Part shown: positions 38,801-47,632 of the stretch, piece by piece
Position numbering within the stretch: the first letter of the stretch is position 1
How the letters are laid out: the number at the start of each line of letters is the position of its first letter
Assembly: GCA_964458575.1 (NCBI GenBank)
Contig: CAYWMD010000023.1
Location: 29,487-93,486 of the forward strand
From: CAYWMD01 sp964458575
Lineage (GTDB): Bacteria; Verrucomicrobiota; Verrucomicrobiia; Limisphaerales; JADLHS01
DNA length: 64,000 bases
Direction: 5' to 3'
Position numbers and translations under genes: made by a program
Notes under the pieces: model-generated
The model's database searches: none
What the model saw: only the letters and a program-made list of their open reading frames with translations
What the model was told of the DNA's origin: nothing

Positions 38801-41671
38801 CTGCAACTTTACGGTGGCTTCGCGGGCACCGAAACCAACCTCGCTCAACGGACCGGCATCAATTCCGCCAATGAAACCATCCTGCGCCAGACCACGCCCG
38901 GCCTGCGCGTGGTGGACATCAATTCCAATTCCAACATTCGTCTGGACGGCTTCACCCTGACCGGGGCGACCAATGTCAGCGGCGGTGGCGCCGGCCTCCG
39001 TCTGTTCCACGTGCCGGCCAGCGTGGTCGTCGCCAACTGTCGCATCACGGGCAACTCGGACTCCGCCGTGGACGGCGCGGGCGCGGGCATCCGGCTCACC
39101 GCGTCCACGCCGACGATGATCAACTGCGAGATCAGCGGCAATTACGGGCCGCGCACCGGGTCAACCGGCGGCGGCGGGATTTATTTCGATGCGACTTCCG
39201 GCGGCTTTTGGACGAACTGTGTGGTCGCCGCCAATCGCACCGAAGGCGACAACGGCGCCGGGGCGAACGTGCAGTGCGGTGACGGCTATGGCCCGATGTT
39301 CGTTGGCTGCGATTTCATCAACAACGAATCCGGCAAGAATGGCGGCGGCGTTTACGGCAAGGGCGATTTTTCGTTCATCAATTGCAGCTTCGCCGGCAAT
39401 CAGGTGCGGACTCCCACCGGCAACTCGGCCGGCGGCGGCGGTTTGTTTGCCTACAACACGGGTTCGGATGTGCTGCTGGAGAACTGCATCGTCAGCGGCA
39501 ACCGGGTCGGCACTTCCGCCGAGGCGGGCGCGGGGGGTGGCGTGTTCGTCAGCACGGTTCAGAGTTTCGTGATGCGGAACAGCATTATCTCCGGCAACTC
39601 CCTCACTGGCAGCAGCCTCAGCCGCGGTGCCGGCGTGCACGTGGCTTCCAGCGCCAACATCACAAACGTGACCGTCAACAACTGCACCATTGCGGATAAC
39701 GACCAGTTGGTCACGACCACGGCCGGCGGTTTCAACAACGTCAACGCCACCGCGGGCACGGTCTTTCTGCGCAACACCATTCTCGCGGGTAATTCGCAAC
39801 TCGCCCGTAGCGGCACCATCACGGAGAACAGCAATCTTTACTTCGGCAACGGCACTGACGGCGTGCCGGTGGGCGATCCGAAATTCGTCCACGCAACCAC
39901 CAACGCCATCGCTGGTACATGGGTTGCCGTGGATGCATTCAATCCTGCGCCCTTGAGCGGTCGCGGAACGACGATCCTGACGGCCAACGGATCACCTTTT
40001 GTGCCCGACGCGCTGGCGGGCCGGCTGATCAACCCCAAGGCCGGCCAGAAGCGGCAGGCTTACATTCTTGCTAACACCGCGAACACAGTGACCGTTGTCG
40101 GCGACATGGCCGGCGACGTGGGCGTTTCGCCGGGTGACGCGTTCGCCGTCATGGATTATCAATTGACCCCCGGCTCGGCGGCCATTGACGCGGGCAACGC
40201 GCTGACCGCAACGCTTCAGGACATTAACGGCACGAGCCGTAACGGAGCGCCGGACGCCGGGGCATTCGAGTTCGGCGCGGGCGAGGATCATTCACCTCCG
40301 ACGGTGATGCTCACGGCGGCGAACATCACGCAAGGCGGCGCATCTACGCACAATTTAATCGTCACTTACTCCGACAGCACGGCCGTGGATGTGGCGTTCA
40401 TTGCCAGCAATGACCTCCGCGTGACGGGGCCAAACGCTTTCGACCAGTTGGCGACGCTGGTGAGCGTGAACCTCAGCAGCAATGGCACGCCGCGAGTGGC
40501 GACGTATCAAATCGTCGCGCCCGGCGGCGCGTGGAACTGGGACGACAACGGCACCTACTCAGTGGCGCTGGAGCCGGATCGCATTCGCGACACCCAGGGA
40601 AACATCACGCCGGCCGGAACGTTGGGCGTTTTCGACGTGGTCATTCCGCCGCCGCCGGGCAACTTCGAGCACCGCTTTGACTTCTCCCTCGCCACCGGGG
40701 ATCGCGACCGCAACTTTGGCGAACGCCAGCCCGGCAACACCTTCGATGTCAACTCCGGCAGCACCAATCTCATCGTGACCAGCGGCGGCTATCTCACGGC
40801 CTCCACGGCGGCAAAGGCGTGGATCATTTTGAACGATACCAGTCCCGACACCCTGGATGCCGGGCCGACCAACGCGAACAGCCTCAAGGCGGGCACCAAC
40901 CTGATCGTCCGGACCCGCATCGAGAATCTCACCAGCGGAACCGGCAACGAGGATATTTCCGGCGGCATCCTGTTTGGCCTGACCAGCCTCGGGTCCGGCG
41001 CGAGCGGATTCCTGGCGCGCGTGGACCGCGGGATCGGCACCAGCCAGGTTTACCTCGACCAGTTTGCCAACGGAATGCGGGTTGCCAATCTGGCGACAGG
41101 CGTTTCCGGCTTCAGTTGGGGCGCGAACACGACCCCGTATTTCCTTGAGCTGCGGATTTCGTCTGATGGCCCGACAACCAATGCCGTGTTGAAGGTTTTT
41201 TCCGACGCCGCCATTCCCGGAACCGGCGGCGACAGCGCGCGCCTGGTGGACGCGGCATTTGACACGCAAACGAACCTCGCGAGTGTCAGCGTCGCCCTCA
41301 CGAACTACGCGGGCGGTTTTCTCGGTTTGTATGTGGAAGACAACAGCTCGACGAACGCCTCCAATCCGAGTCTTGGAAACATCCGCTTCTCCAACTTCTA
41401 CAGCCGGTCGAGCCAGGCGGAGGCTGCGGCGCACGTTCCCATGATCACCGGTCTCCGCGTCACCGGCGGGAACGTGGAAATAGATTTCGCCGGTGACAAC
41501 GGCGATGCGGCATCCGCCTTCCGGTTGTTGAGCGCGTCCGCGCTAACGGAGTCTTTTGTCGCCGTCGCCCCGCCCGCGAACATATCCGGGCTTGGCTCGG
41601 GGAATTTTCGTGCGACCACTCCCTTGGCGGGCAACGTGCGTTTTTACCGGATTGAGCGAATCGTCCAATAA
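35882..41671 (+). CDS. P5: unrecognised-family protein + parallel beta-helix + GDRD module
   Basis: The protein has 1929 aa with a signal peptide (WLPVCLLAGWALTPATCAAD). Residues ~40-900 are the P-family body of subfamily B (LTNDVYAITLQGDG, MWSDEQKFNDYFTDQPG, ILLDDEDFYRRRALPMIEYA, VYGDRPGRFYDETNVNLWLP at ~691). Residues ~920-1470 are a right-handed parallel beta-helix of the choice-of-anchor Q kind (repeated NCxIxGN rungs, closing PGSAAIDAGNA and GAPDAGAFEFG). Residues ~1595-1840 are the GDRD module (HRFDFSLATGDRDRNFGERQ). The tail ends RFYRIERIVQ. The beta-helix suggests binding of, or action on, a long acidic polysaccharide. This is a large extracellular or surface-attached machine, and no catalytic residue can be named. 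Confidence 0.75.
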   Translation: MKFMMEILGRLRTGSRWLPVCLLAGWALTPATCAADLTNDVYAITLQGDGSAAVVVAGVTPKILRPEFKVLFRSTNPGFQYAEFPYPLWYVYGGTGERTNNPFLAGAKTTLLASQGQMIGGKLAWTFPAQPNFDLSAELSLGAGLQDPVITYTLTAKAAGWFMAAYSGAPELPPAQIEAVPQPATQYSTAPGYRFPDNPVLKQEHLCQLPMALLSSGAENCSLIVDPDYAPWRLAHQYNAIFGVGLRNEAGNAQPLVFAPMMGSATSQLTNSQSFTFALRFVVRPGYWSDTYRYMARSIYEFSDQRDNSGPGSINDVIANLVHYVTDKSGSNYAMWSDEQKFNDYFTDQPGAYKLLSPLYGIGAAILLDDEDFYRRRALPMIEYALSREKQTFFPFPTNDLGTVEANRNMNGPNIGSDALGVLYGLSQERSAAFRTYGLQKGVVRAYTRFDDVLEFYRLTGDAADLAYAIAGADYCLANNLIGQDYMAWLEMFKETGDSNYLAAANLAVRNYEPDLNVSPRIPAANILVDTNNQAPIHWQSTGRHLQWGFPPPEPMYAPEQSVPAWRPALTGLRPESYRGFTFVHYAAGMLRLSRHLNDDFTRDLARWALVGRWGNFPGEIFSRDYSLVYEQSNYCEHPLQYMTFTSMHFGHPWMYLAWALDFLVSDTFHRSNMEIDFPSRPVRGSFPCNVYGDRPGRFYDETNVNLWLPVGLLSVSNRQVNYLSAYGNGKLYLAIVNQSFNAETTTITLNSNLVNFGASHPVRVWVENASQPSINVTNGSLTVQVAAKGITALAIEGINVQTRLQQKMFDPAAVSTPPASLVRKSGPYGKLVGLLISMGRDLAEAYVYTDALPEEITKAKLRYDVGGGWTEKEDLCFPYEFSIPVSHTNPAMQCEFFGTLTNGQEVLMGTLTLPGDPNIYMDASAAPGGDGTSWATAVNDINSALATAFAGNQIWVRSGEYVLTNTLTLASGLQLYGGFAGTETNLAQRTGINSANETILRQTTPGLRVVDINSNSNIRLDGFTLTGATNVSGGGAGLRLFHVPASVVVANCRITGNSDSAVDGAGAGIRLTASTPTMINCEISGNYGPRTGSTGGGGIYFDATSGGFWTNCVVAANRTEGDNGAGANVQCGDGYGPMFVGCDFINNESGKNGGGVYGKGDFSFINCSFAGNQVRTPTGNSAGGGGLFAYNTGSDVLLENCIVSGNRVGTSAEAGAGGGVFVSTVQSFVMRNSIISGNSLTGSSLSRGAGVHVASSANITNVTVNNCTIADNDQLVTTTAGGFNNVNATAGTVFLRNTILAGNSQLARSGTITENSNLYFGNGTDGVPVGDPKFVHATTNAIAGTWVAVDAFNPAPLSGRGTTILTANGSPFVPDALAGRLINPKAGQKRQAYILANTANTVTVVGDMAGDVGVSPGDAFAVMDYQLTPGSAAIDAGNALTATLQDINGTSRNGAPDAGAFEFGAGEDHSPPTVMLTAANITQGGASTHNLIVTYSDSTAVDVAFIASNDLRVTGPNAFDQLATLVSVNLSSNGTPRVATYQIVAPGGAWNWDDNGTYSVALEPDRIRDTQGNITPAGTLGVFDVVIPPPPGNFEHRFDFSLATGDRDRNFGERQPGNTFDVNSGSTNLIVTSGGYLTASTAAKAWIILNDTSPDTLDAGPTNANSLKAGTNLIVRTRIENLTSGTGNEDISGGILFGLTSLGSGASGFLARVDRGIGTSQVYLDQFANGMRVANLATGVSGFSWGANTTPYFLELRISSDGPTTNAVLKVFSDAAIPGTGGDSARLVDAAFDTQTNLASVSVALTNYAGGFLGLYVEDNSSTNASNPSLGNIRFSNFYSRSSQAEAAAHVPMITGLRVTGGNVEIDFAGDNGDAASAFRLLSASALTESFVAVAPPANISGLGSGNFRATTPLAGNVRFYRIERIVQ

Positions 41672-41686
41672 CCCAATATTCCCTGC

Positions 41687-43261
41687 ATGAACCGTCTTCT
41701 CCTTTCAGCTTCGCTGTTTTGCGCCGCCCAGTTGCTCCTGCCGCTTGCATCGGTTTATGCCGCGGATGCCAGACCCGCCCGACCGAACGTTGTCATTTTC
41801 ATCACGGACGACGAGAGCTGGCTCGAGCGCAGCGCCTACGGCTGGTCGAAAATTCCCACGCCCAATTTTGATCGCGTGGCGCGGCAGGGCGTCCTGTTCA
41901 CGCATGGATACACTTCCGCCCCTTCCTGTGCGCCTTCACGCGCTTCGCTGCTTACGGGACGCAATTTCTGGGAGTTGGAGGAAGGCGCATTCATTCAGGC
42001 CTGGCTGCCCGCGAAATTTGCCACGCTGCCTGATCTGATGGAGGCGGGCGGTTACTGGGCGGGCTACACCGGCAAGGGCTGGGGGCCGCCGGACAGCTAT
42101 GCCTGGGGAACTGATACACTTCCGCAATCCGGCCGGAAGCGTAACCCCGCGGGCAAGGCGTTCAATAACATCAAGCGCCAGGCCGAGGCGGGCATGAGCC
42201 CCATAGACTATCCGGCCAACTTCGAAAAATTTCTCGCGGAACGCCCGCAACCGAAACCGTTTTGGTTCTGGGTCGGCTCGGTGGAACCGCACACCCCCTG
42301 CGCAAAGGATAATTATCCCAAGCTGGAGGCGAAATACGGCATCAAAATCAGCGACATCAAAGTCCCGGGCTTCCTGCCGGACACCACGGGCGTGCGTCGC
42401 AGCCGCGCCAACATGCTTTATGAAGTCTGCCATGCGGACGAAGACCTGGGCCGGATCCTCAAAATCCTTCAGGACCATGGGGAACTGGATAACACGCTGC
42501 TCATGGTGACGGGCGACAACGGCACCCAGGTGCTCAGGTCCAAGGCGAATGTGTACGACTGGGGCTTGCACGAACCGCTCGCGATGATGTGGCCCGCACG
42601 CGTCAAACCGGGACGGCGCGTGGAGGATTTCGTCAGCTTTGTTGATTTTGCCCCGACCATCCTGGAGGCGGCCGGGCTGCCCGTGCCCAAGGAGATGAGC
42701 GGACGCAGCTTCTTGAATGTCCTGTTTTCCGGCGCTTCCGGACAGGTGGATCCAACGCGGACGTGGGTCGCGGGCGGCCTCGAATGGCACGGTGAAAATG
42801 ACCCGGTCAACCTCGCGGGCCGGATGATTCGTGACAGCCGCTACCAATACATCGTGAACCATGGCACGGGTCCGCGGCGGGTGATTGATCCGGCCAAGGC
42901 TCTGCCAGACTCCCGCTATGAGCACACGGCCGAGACGGGCAACGAGATTGATCTCATCATGAAGCATCCCAACCATCCGGCGGCGAAGCGGTTCACGCAG
43001 CTTTTTGTCAGTCCGCGTCCGCACGAGGAACTTTACGATTGCCAGGCGGATCCCTGGGAGTTGAACAATCTGGCAGACTCACCGGATCATGCCGCCATCA
43101 AGGCCAGGCTCAAAAAGCAACTGGAGGCATACCAGCGCCAGACCAACGACCCGCGCATTACCGGCGAGATGGACACATTTAATCGCACCCGTGCCTACGT
43201 GATCGAGCGGAAATACGGAAAAGAGGGTTATGGTACCAAAGAGGGGACGGGTAATGAATGA
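41687..43261 (+). CDS. Secreted family-S1 sulfatase
   Basis: The protein has 524 aa with a signal peptide (LLSASLFCAAQLLLPLASVY). It has the S1 formylglycine signature C-A-P-S-R with Cys81 inside SCAPSRASLLTGR, which needs maturation by a formylglycine-generating enzyme not present here. Metal-binding Asp residues are seen in FITDDESW, and VTGDNGTQV carries the second metal site. The C-terminal ELYDCQADPWELNNLADSP is typical for the family. It removes sulfate esters from carbohydrates, so the target glycan probably carries some sulfate. It is 15 bp after P5 and overlaps the next gene by 8 bp. Confidence 0.92.
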   Translation: MNRLLLSASLFCAAQLLLPLASVYAADARPARPNVVIFITDDESWLERSAYGWSKIPTPNFDRVARQGVLFTHGYTSAPSCAPSRASLLTGRNFWELEEGAFIQAWLPAKFATLPDLMEAGGYWAGYTGKGWGPPDSYAWGTDTLPQSGRKRNPAGKAFNNIKRQAEAGMSPIDYPANFEKFLAERPQPKPFWFWVGSVEPHTPCAKDNYPKLEAKYGIKISDIKVPGFLPDTTGVRRSRANMLYEVCHADEDLGRILKILQDHGELDNTLLMVTGDNGTQVLRSKANVYDWGLHEPLAMMWPARVKPGRRVEDFVSFVDFAPTILEAAGLPVPKEMSGRSFLNVLFSGASGQVDPTRTWVAGGLEWHGENDPVNLAGRMIRDSRYQYIVNHGTGPRRVIDPAKALPDSRYEHTAETGNEIDLIMKHPNHPAAKRFTQLFVSPRPHEELYDCQADPWELNNLADSPDHAAIKARLKKQLEAYQRQTNDPRITGEMDTFNRTRAYVIERKYGKEGYGTKEGTGNE

Positions 43262-44807
43262 GCATTGGCGGGTCCGGGCGGGCCAACTGCTACAAGCGGT
43301 TTGTCTGGTTGGTTCGGCCTGGCTTCTGTTCCTGCCTTCGGTGGCATCGGGTGAAATCCTGCTTCTGAGTCCGCGCGGAACCTCTGCGACAAAATCGAGA
43401 TTCGAAACCGCCTTCCTCTCGGTCACGCCCACCGGCAATGCCTTTCGGCTCCGCTCGACGCCGGGTGACGCGTGCCCGGCACTGACACTGCGAGCACCGG
43501 GGGGTAAGTGGGACTTGTCGGCGCATCGCTTCGTGGAATTCGCCCTGACCAACTCCGGTAAGCTGGACGTCGAGTTCACACTTTGGGCGCTGTCGCCGGG
43601 CGGTTGGAGTGGGGCGAGCACATATCCACTGAACACCAACGGGCGCGTGGTTTTAAAGCCGGGCGCCGGCGGCATTTTTCCGGTGGATCTGTGGGCGCAG
43701 TTCCCGGGTCCGGATACGTTCTCCGGGGTCGTAGAACATTCAAACATTGACAGCCTGCAAGTCGTCATGCAACGCACCCGGAGCAACGCCAATCCGCAAT
43801 TGGACCTTGTCTCGGTCCGCGCGACGGGCAATCCACCGGCTGAAAAACCTGACACTTCGAAGCGCGTGTTTGTTCCTTCAGTCACCGAACAACCGCCCGC
43901 ACCCGGCCGACGGGTGTGGCGAATACTGCCCGCCTACTCCACAACCGGCTTGCGCCACGTGCTCTCGCTGCCTCGCAATTGGAAATCCGGCGCGGCGTTC
44001 CCGATCATCGTCGAATACACCGGCAACGAATTCTATTACAAGTTCTGCCATTCCACCGGTTTCACCGAACAGGGCACGATGGCCTGGGGTCTCGCGCGGA
44101 ATGAGGATTTCATCTGCCTGAATCTGCCGTTCGTTTCGCCGGATGGTCAACGCGAGCAGCACTCGGGTTGGGGCGACGAGTCAAAGACGGTTGCGTATTG
44201 CCTTGCCGCGTTGCGTGATGCGTTCGAACATTTCGGCGGCGATCCCGGCGCGGTTTTGCTTACCGGCTTTTCGCGCGGCCGGATTGCGATGAACTACATC
44301 GGCCTCCGCGACGACCGCATCGCGGATGTGTGGTTGGCGTTCATCGGAGATAACCCGGGCAGCAAGTGGCCGGGCGGGAACGGTTGGAACAACAGTGGCG
44401 TCGGTTGGGACGAACGGGCCGCGCGTTTGAAAGGCCGCGCCTGGTTCGATCAACACCCGCGATTCGGACCCGGGGTTCATGTGGACGTCGAGTATCTCGA
44501 GGACTGCCCATCCACGGTGCACACACGCCAATGGTTGCGTGAAGTCTTGAAAAACCGCCCGGGCACGCATGAGGTGCGGGGTCTCGTCACCGATGCCCAC
44601 GGCAAAGGCCTGGCCGGAGTTCGCGTCGCCAGCGGGCCGACGCGCTTTGCCTTTACCGATGCGGAGGGCCGCTACACGATACGCTCCGTCGTGGACGGTG
44701 ACCGCGTTGTTGTGGTGACAAAGCGGGACGTCAGCTTCGATCCCCCGTCGCGGAACATCATCGTCAAGGGTGCGGACGTGGCGGAGGTCAACTTTCGCGC
44801 CCAGTAG
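43254..44807 (+). CDS. Secreted alpha/beta-hydrolase (esterase-like) with beta accessory domains
   Basis: From ATG 43254 the protein has 517 aa, with a signal peptide (AVCLVGSAWLLFLPSVASGE). Residues ~30-200 form a jelly-roll-like domain. Residues ~215-440 are an alpha/beta hydrolase with the nucleophile elbow GFSRGRIAMNY (Ser ~340). The C-terminal ~85 residues are a carboxypeptidase-regulatory-like beta domain (VRGLVTDAHGKGLAGVRVAS). Likely activity is removal of an acyl or feruloyl-type ester from polysaccharide; the substrate is not known. The position of the general acid/base residues is uncertain. It overlaps the sulfatase stop by 8 bp, so the two modification-removing enzymes are made together. 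Confidence 0.75.
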   Translation: MNEHWRVRAGQLLQAVCLVGSAWLLFLPSVASGEILLLSPRGTSATKSRFETAFLSVTPTGNAFRLRSTPGDACPALTLRAPGGKWDLSAHRFVEFALTNSGKLDVEFTLWALSPGGWSGASTYPLNTNGRVVLKPGAGGIFPVDLWAQFPGPDTFSGVVEHSNIDSLQVVMQRTRSNANPQLDLVSVRATGNPPAEKPDTSKRVFVPSVTEQPPAPGRRVWRILPAYSTTGLRHVLSLPRNWKSGAAFPIIVEYTGNEFYYKFCHSTGFTEQGTMAWGLARNEDFICLNLPFVSPDGQREQHSGWGDESKTVAYCLAALRDAFEHFGGDPGAVLLTGFSRGRIAMNYIGLRDDRIADVWLAFIGDNPGSKWPGGNGWNNSGVGWDERAARLKGRAWFDQHPRFGPGVHVDVEYLEDCPSTVHTRQWLREVLKNRPGTHEVRGLVTDAHGKGLAGVRVASGPTRFAFTDAEGRYTIRSVVDGDRVVVVTKRDVSFDPPSRNIIVKGADVAEVNFRAQ

Positions 44808-44887
44808 CAGCCGGCAAATTCGAACCGGTTGAGGGTTGTGGCAATTATGCTCGTGCGTTCAAGCCGGTTCACGATTAAACCATCCGC

Positions 44888-46216
44888 ATGACGCAGAACG
44901 GTATTCTTCTGGCCGGTTGTTTCCTGGCGTTCGCCGGGATGGCGCAAACCGGGAATGCAGCCGATTTCGCACCAGCCGGCGATGGGCGGGTGCGGGTGAC
45001 GGTTGGCGAACCAACCGCCCGCGCACAGACCGTGCGCGTTCCGCCGCCTTCGATGGTATCCGTGAAGTCCGAACGCTACGCGACGTTGCCCGTGTTCAAT
45101 CCGGCCGCCGCCGGCTGGGTCAAGGGCGCGCAACTGCAAGGCGTCAAGGCGCAGGAAACCACCACGCCCGGCTTGCTCGAAGCGGACAGCCTGGTCGTGC
45201 GTGACGGGCCGGGTTCGCATGCCCGGGTTTTCGAACGGGGTAGAGATTACGAGTTCGATCCGTTTTGGGGGACGTTCGGGCGCCTGACCAACGGCGCCAT
45301 CAATCCGGAGCAGCCCGTGTTCGTGAGTTACCGGCACGCGTTGTCCCGTCTCGACGCCGTGGTGTTGACCCGTTCCGGTAAAATAAAGTTGCGAAAGGGT
45401 GAAGCCCGTCCCGCGGCGCCGTTGCCGCCAAAAAACAATGAAGGCGAACGCCATCTGGGCAACATCTGGCTGCCCGGCGTGCTGACGAAACTTGGCCCGG
45501 AAAATTTGTTTCCCATCTTGGAGATTACATATCCCGAACCGCCGAAGCCCAGTCCGTCGGTGGCAGAACGATTGTTGCCCAAGACGCTGAAGAAGCTCCA
45601 GTCCGGCGAACCGCTGCGCATCCTCGCGTGGGGCGACAGTGTCACCGTGGGAATGTATGTGCCGGACTGGCAGCACAACCGCTGGCAGGAACAATTCGTG
45701 ACGCGGCTGCGGCAGCGGTTTCCCCGGGCCAACATCGAACTGATGACGGAAGCGTGGGGCGGGCGGAACACAAGCAGTTATCTGGGTGAACCGCCGGGGA
45801 GCGAACATAACTACCGCGAGAAGGTTCTCGATGCGAAGCCCGACCTCATTGTCTCGGAATTCGTGAATGACGCCGGCATGAGTGTAACGCAGACGGAGGA
45901 GCGGTACGCGAAATTACTCGCCGACTTCCAGGGGATCGGCGCCGAATGGATCATTCTCACGCCGCACTACGTCCGGCCTGATTGGATGGGCCTGACGAGT
46001 CAGCGCGACATTGACAACGATCCGCGGCCTTATGTGACCGGGCTGCGCGAATTCACAGCCAAACATTCCGTGGCGCTGGCCGATGCGTCGCGGCGTTACG
46101 GGCGGCTTTGGCGGCAGGGCATTCCGTATAACACGCTCATGTTGAATTCCATCAACCACCCCGACGCGCGCGGGATGAAGATTTTCGCGGATGCGTTGAT
46201 GGAATTGTTTCCCTAA
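44888..46216 (+). CDS. Secreted SGNH/GDSL hydrolase
   Basis: The protein has 442 aa with a signal peptide (GILLAGCFLAFAGMAQTGNA). About 220 residues of beta accessory domain precede the SGNH domain with AWGDSVTVGMYV (~247), EAWGGRNTSSYL, EFVNDAG (~324) and NSINHPDARG (~422), so the Ser-Asp-His residues are present. It is probably a deacylase for a polysaccharide. An 80-bp gap with an imperfect inverted repeat separates it from the esterase-like gene, so it may be the last operon C gene or have its own promoter. It converges on the minus-strand FG-GAP gene. Confidence 0.82.
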   Translation: MTQNGILLAGCFLAFAGMAQTGNAADFAPAGDGRVRVTVGEPTARAQTVRVPPPSMVSVKSERYATLPVFNPAAAGWVKGAQLQGVKAQETTTPGLLEADSLVVRDGPGSHARVFERGRDYEFDPFWGTFGRLTNGAINPEQPVFVSYRHALSRLDAVVLTRSGKIKLRKGEARPAAPLPPKNNEGERHLGNIWLPGVLTKLGPENLFPILEITYPEPPKPSPSVAERLLPKTLKKLQSGEPLRILAWGDSVTVGMYVPDWQHNRWQEQFVTRLRQRFPRANIELMTEAWGGRNTSSYLGEPPGSEHNYREKVLDAKPDLIVSEFVNDAGMSVTQTEERYAKLLADFQGIGAEWIILTPHYVRPDWMGLTSQRDIDNDPRPYVTGLREFTAKHSVALADASRRYGRLWRQGIPYNTLMLNSINHPDARGMKIFADALMELFP

Positions 46217-46292
46217 ACGAGCGACGGATTGCAGGTGGGCTGGAGTGGCTTCAACAACTCTGTGGCTGCCCGCAGAAAGTGGTCGCTGCGTT

Positions 46293-46447
46293 CTCCCTCA
46301 CCTTGACCCTCTCCCGCTGGGAGAGGGAACAGGTATCGCACATTTCTTGATTTGCCAATGGACATCCGGCAAATCCCAGTCCTCCGAAGTTCAAGAGGCT
46401 GGCCACGATTCTCCCTCTCCCAGTGGAGAGGGCCGGGGTGAGGGAGG
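46293..46447. repeat. Palindromic repeat between convergent genes
   Basis: The left arm (46293-46327) contains CTCCCTCACCTTGACCCTCT and CCCGCTGGGAGAGGG. The right arm (46414-46447) is a near-complement ending GGCCGGGGTGAGGGAG. The arms each also contain a smaller CCCTCTCCC-type hairpin. It is a widespread type of bacterial intergenic palindrome and probably serves as a bidirectional terminator for 46216 (+) and 46463 (-). Confidence 0.65.
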
Positions 46448-46462
46448 GTCGTAATCGATGCT

Positions 46463-47632
46463 CTACTTCCGCTTGTTCTCAAACCACACCGGCCCGCCCC
46501 ATTTGCCGGTGACGACCACGTCAATGTCACCATCTTTGTCGAGATCCACGGCGCAAAGTTCCACGCCGGAGCCGATGCCTTGATCGAAGGAAATTTCGTG
46601 TTTGGTCCACGTGGGATTCTTCCCGCGCTTGAGTTCATACCAATAGACACCCAGTTTACCGTTTTCATCAGGGTCATTGCCATTGTGCGCCATGAAGCGT
46701 TTGCCGGTGATGAGATCGGGTGTGCGGTCACCGTTGATGTCGGCCAAGGCGAGGCTGTGCGGCTGACTCCACGAGTCGTCAATCCGGTGTTGCTTCCATT
46801 CAACCTTGCCGTCAACGCGCGACTGTTCGTACCAGAAAATGCCGTAGTTGTGGGCGCTGCTCGTGATCACGTCCGGCAGTCCGTCCTTGTTTACGTCATA
46901 CACGATCATTTGCGGAACGTGGTCGGGTTTGCTGTCTTTGGTCAGCACGAGTTGCCAGGGATGCTCGATCCACTCGCCTTTGCGCGGATCGCCGGGCGCT
47001 TCATACCACGCTTCCGTCCGCAACACGTCCGGGCGGCCGTCGCCGTTCAAATCCCCCACACCGCCACCGAAGTTCATTTTCTTTTCGTCAATGAGGTGCT
47101 TCACCAACCCGCGCTCGCCGGAGGGCAGTTTGCCAATCTCATACCAGGCCGTCACCTGGCTATGCGCCAGAATTTCGCCGGCCTTGCCGTCGCCATCAAT
47201 GTCGCAGAGTTCGCCGGCTTCGTAATTTGCGTTCGTATCCACAACTTGCTCGGTCCAACTGCCGCTCAACTCCGCTGGTTGGGCGTACCAGCGGATGCAT
47301 TTGCAGAACCAGCCGCACGACACGACGTCCAGTTTGCCGTCGCCGTTCACGTCCAGCGGCAGGTTCATGAAATCATCCACGTAGCCCTTGCCCTGCTCGT
47401 CCACCTTGCCTTCGAGCGTGCGGATTTTCACCACCTGCCACTCCGGCGCGAGATACAGGTTCGGCCCCGCCACGATATCGAGTTTCTGGTCGCCATTGAA
47501 ATCGCCAACACCCACGGCCTCGCTCCGAACGTTTCCGATGCGATGTTCGACGAATTTCACCGGCGCGGCGCTCGCGAGGACTGCGGTTGCGATCGAAGTG
47601 GTTGCGATGAGTCTGATTTGGATCGGGTTCAT
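46463..47632 (-). CDS. FG-GAP/VCBS-repeat beta-propeller protein
   Basis: The protein has 389 aa with a signal peptide (IRLIATTSIATAVLASAAP). At least six repeats of the integrin-like calcium loop D-x-N/D-G-D-x-x-x-D are visible (DFNGDQKLDIV, DVNGDGKLDVV, DLNGDGRPDVL, DVNKDGLPDVI, DINGDRTPDLI, DLDKDGDIDVV), so it should be a seven-bladed propeller. It probably binds ligands or proteins outside the cytoplasm; no catalytic motif is evident. Its ATG overlaps the stop of the GH28 gene (ATGA), so the two are translationally coupled, and it closes the minus-strand operon. Confidence 0.8.
   Translation of the reverse strand: MNPIQIRLIATTSIATAVLASAAPVKFVEHRIGNVRSEAVGVGDFNGDQKLDIVAGPNLYLAPEWQVVKIRTLEGKVDEQGKGYVDDFMNLPLDVNGDGKLDVVSCGWFCKCIRWYAQPAELSGSWTEQVVDTNANYEAGELCDIDGDGKAGEILAHSQVTAWYEIGKLPSGERGLVKHLIDEKKMNFGGGVGDLNGDGRPDVLRTEAWYEAPGDPRKGEWIEHPWQLVLTKDSKPDHVPQMIVYDVNKDGLPDVITSSAHNYGIFWYEQSRVDGKVEWKQHRIDDSWSQPHSLALADINGDRTPDLITGKRFMAHNGNDPDENGKLGVYWYELKRGKNPTWTKHEISFDQGIGSGVELCAVDLDKDGDIDVVVTGKWGGPVWFENKRK

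Noticed and set aside
44808..44887. Fourth operator box before the 44888 SGNH gene
   Set aside because: The gap contains an imperfect AACCGGTT-type inverted repeat but no CGCRAWWT half-sites at 21-bp spacing.
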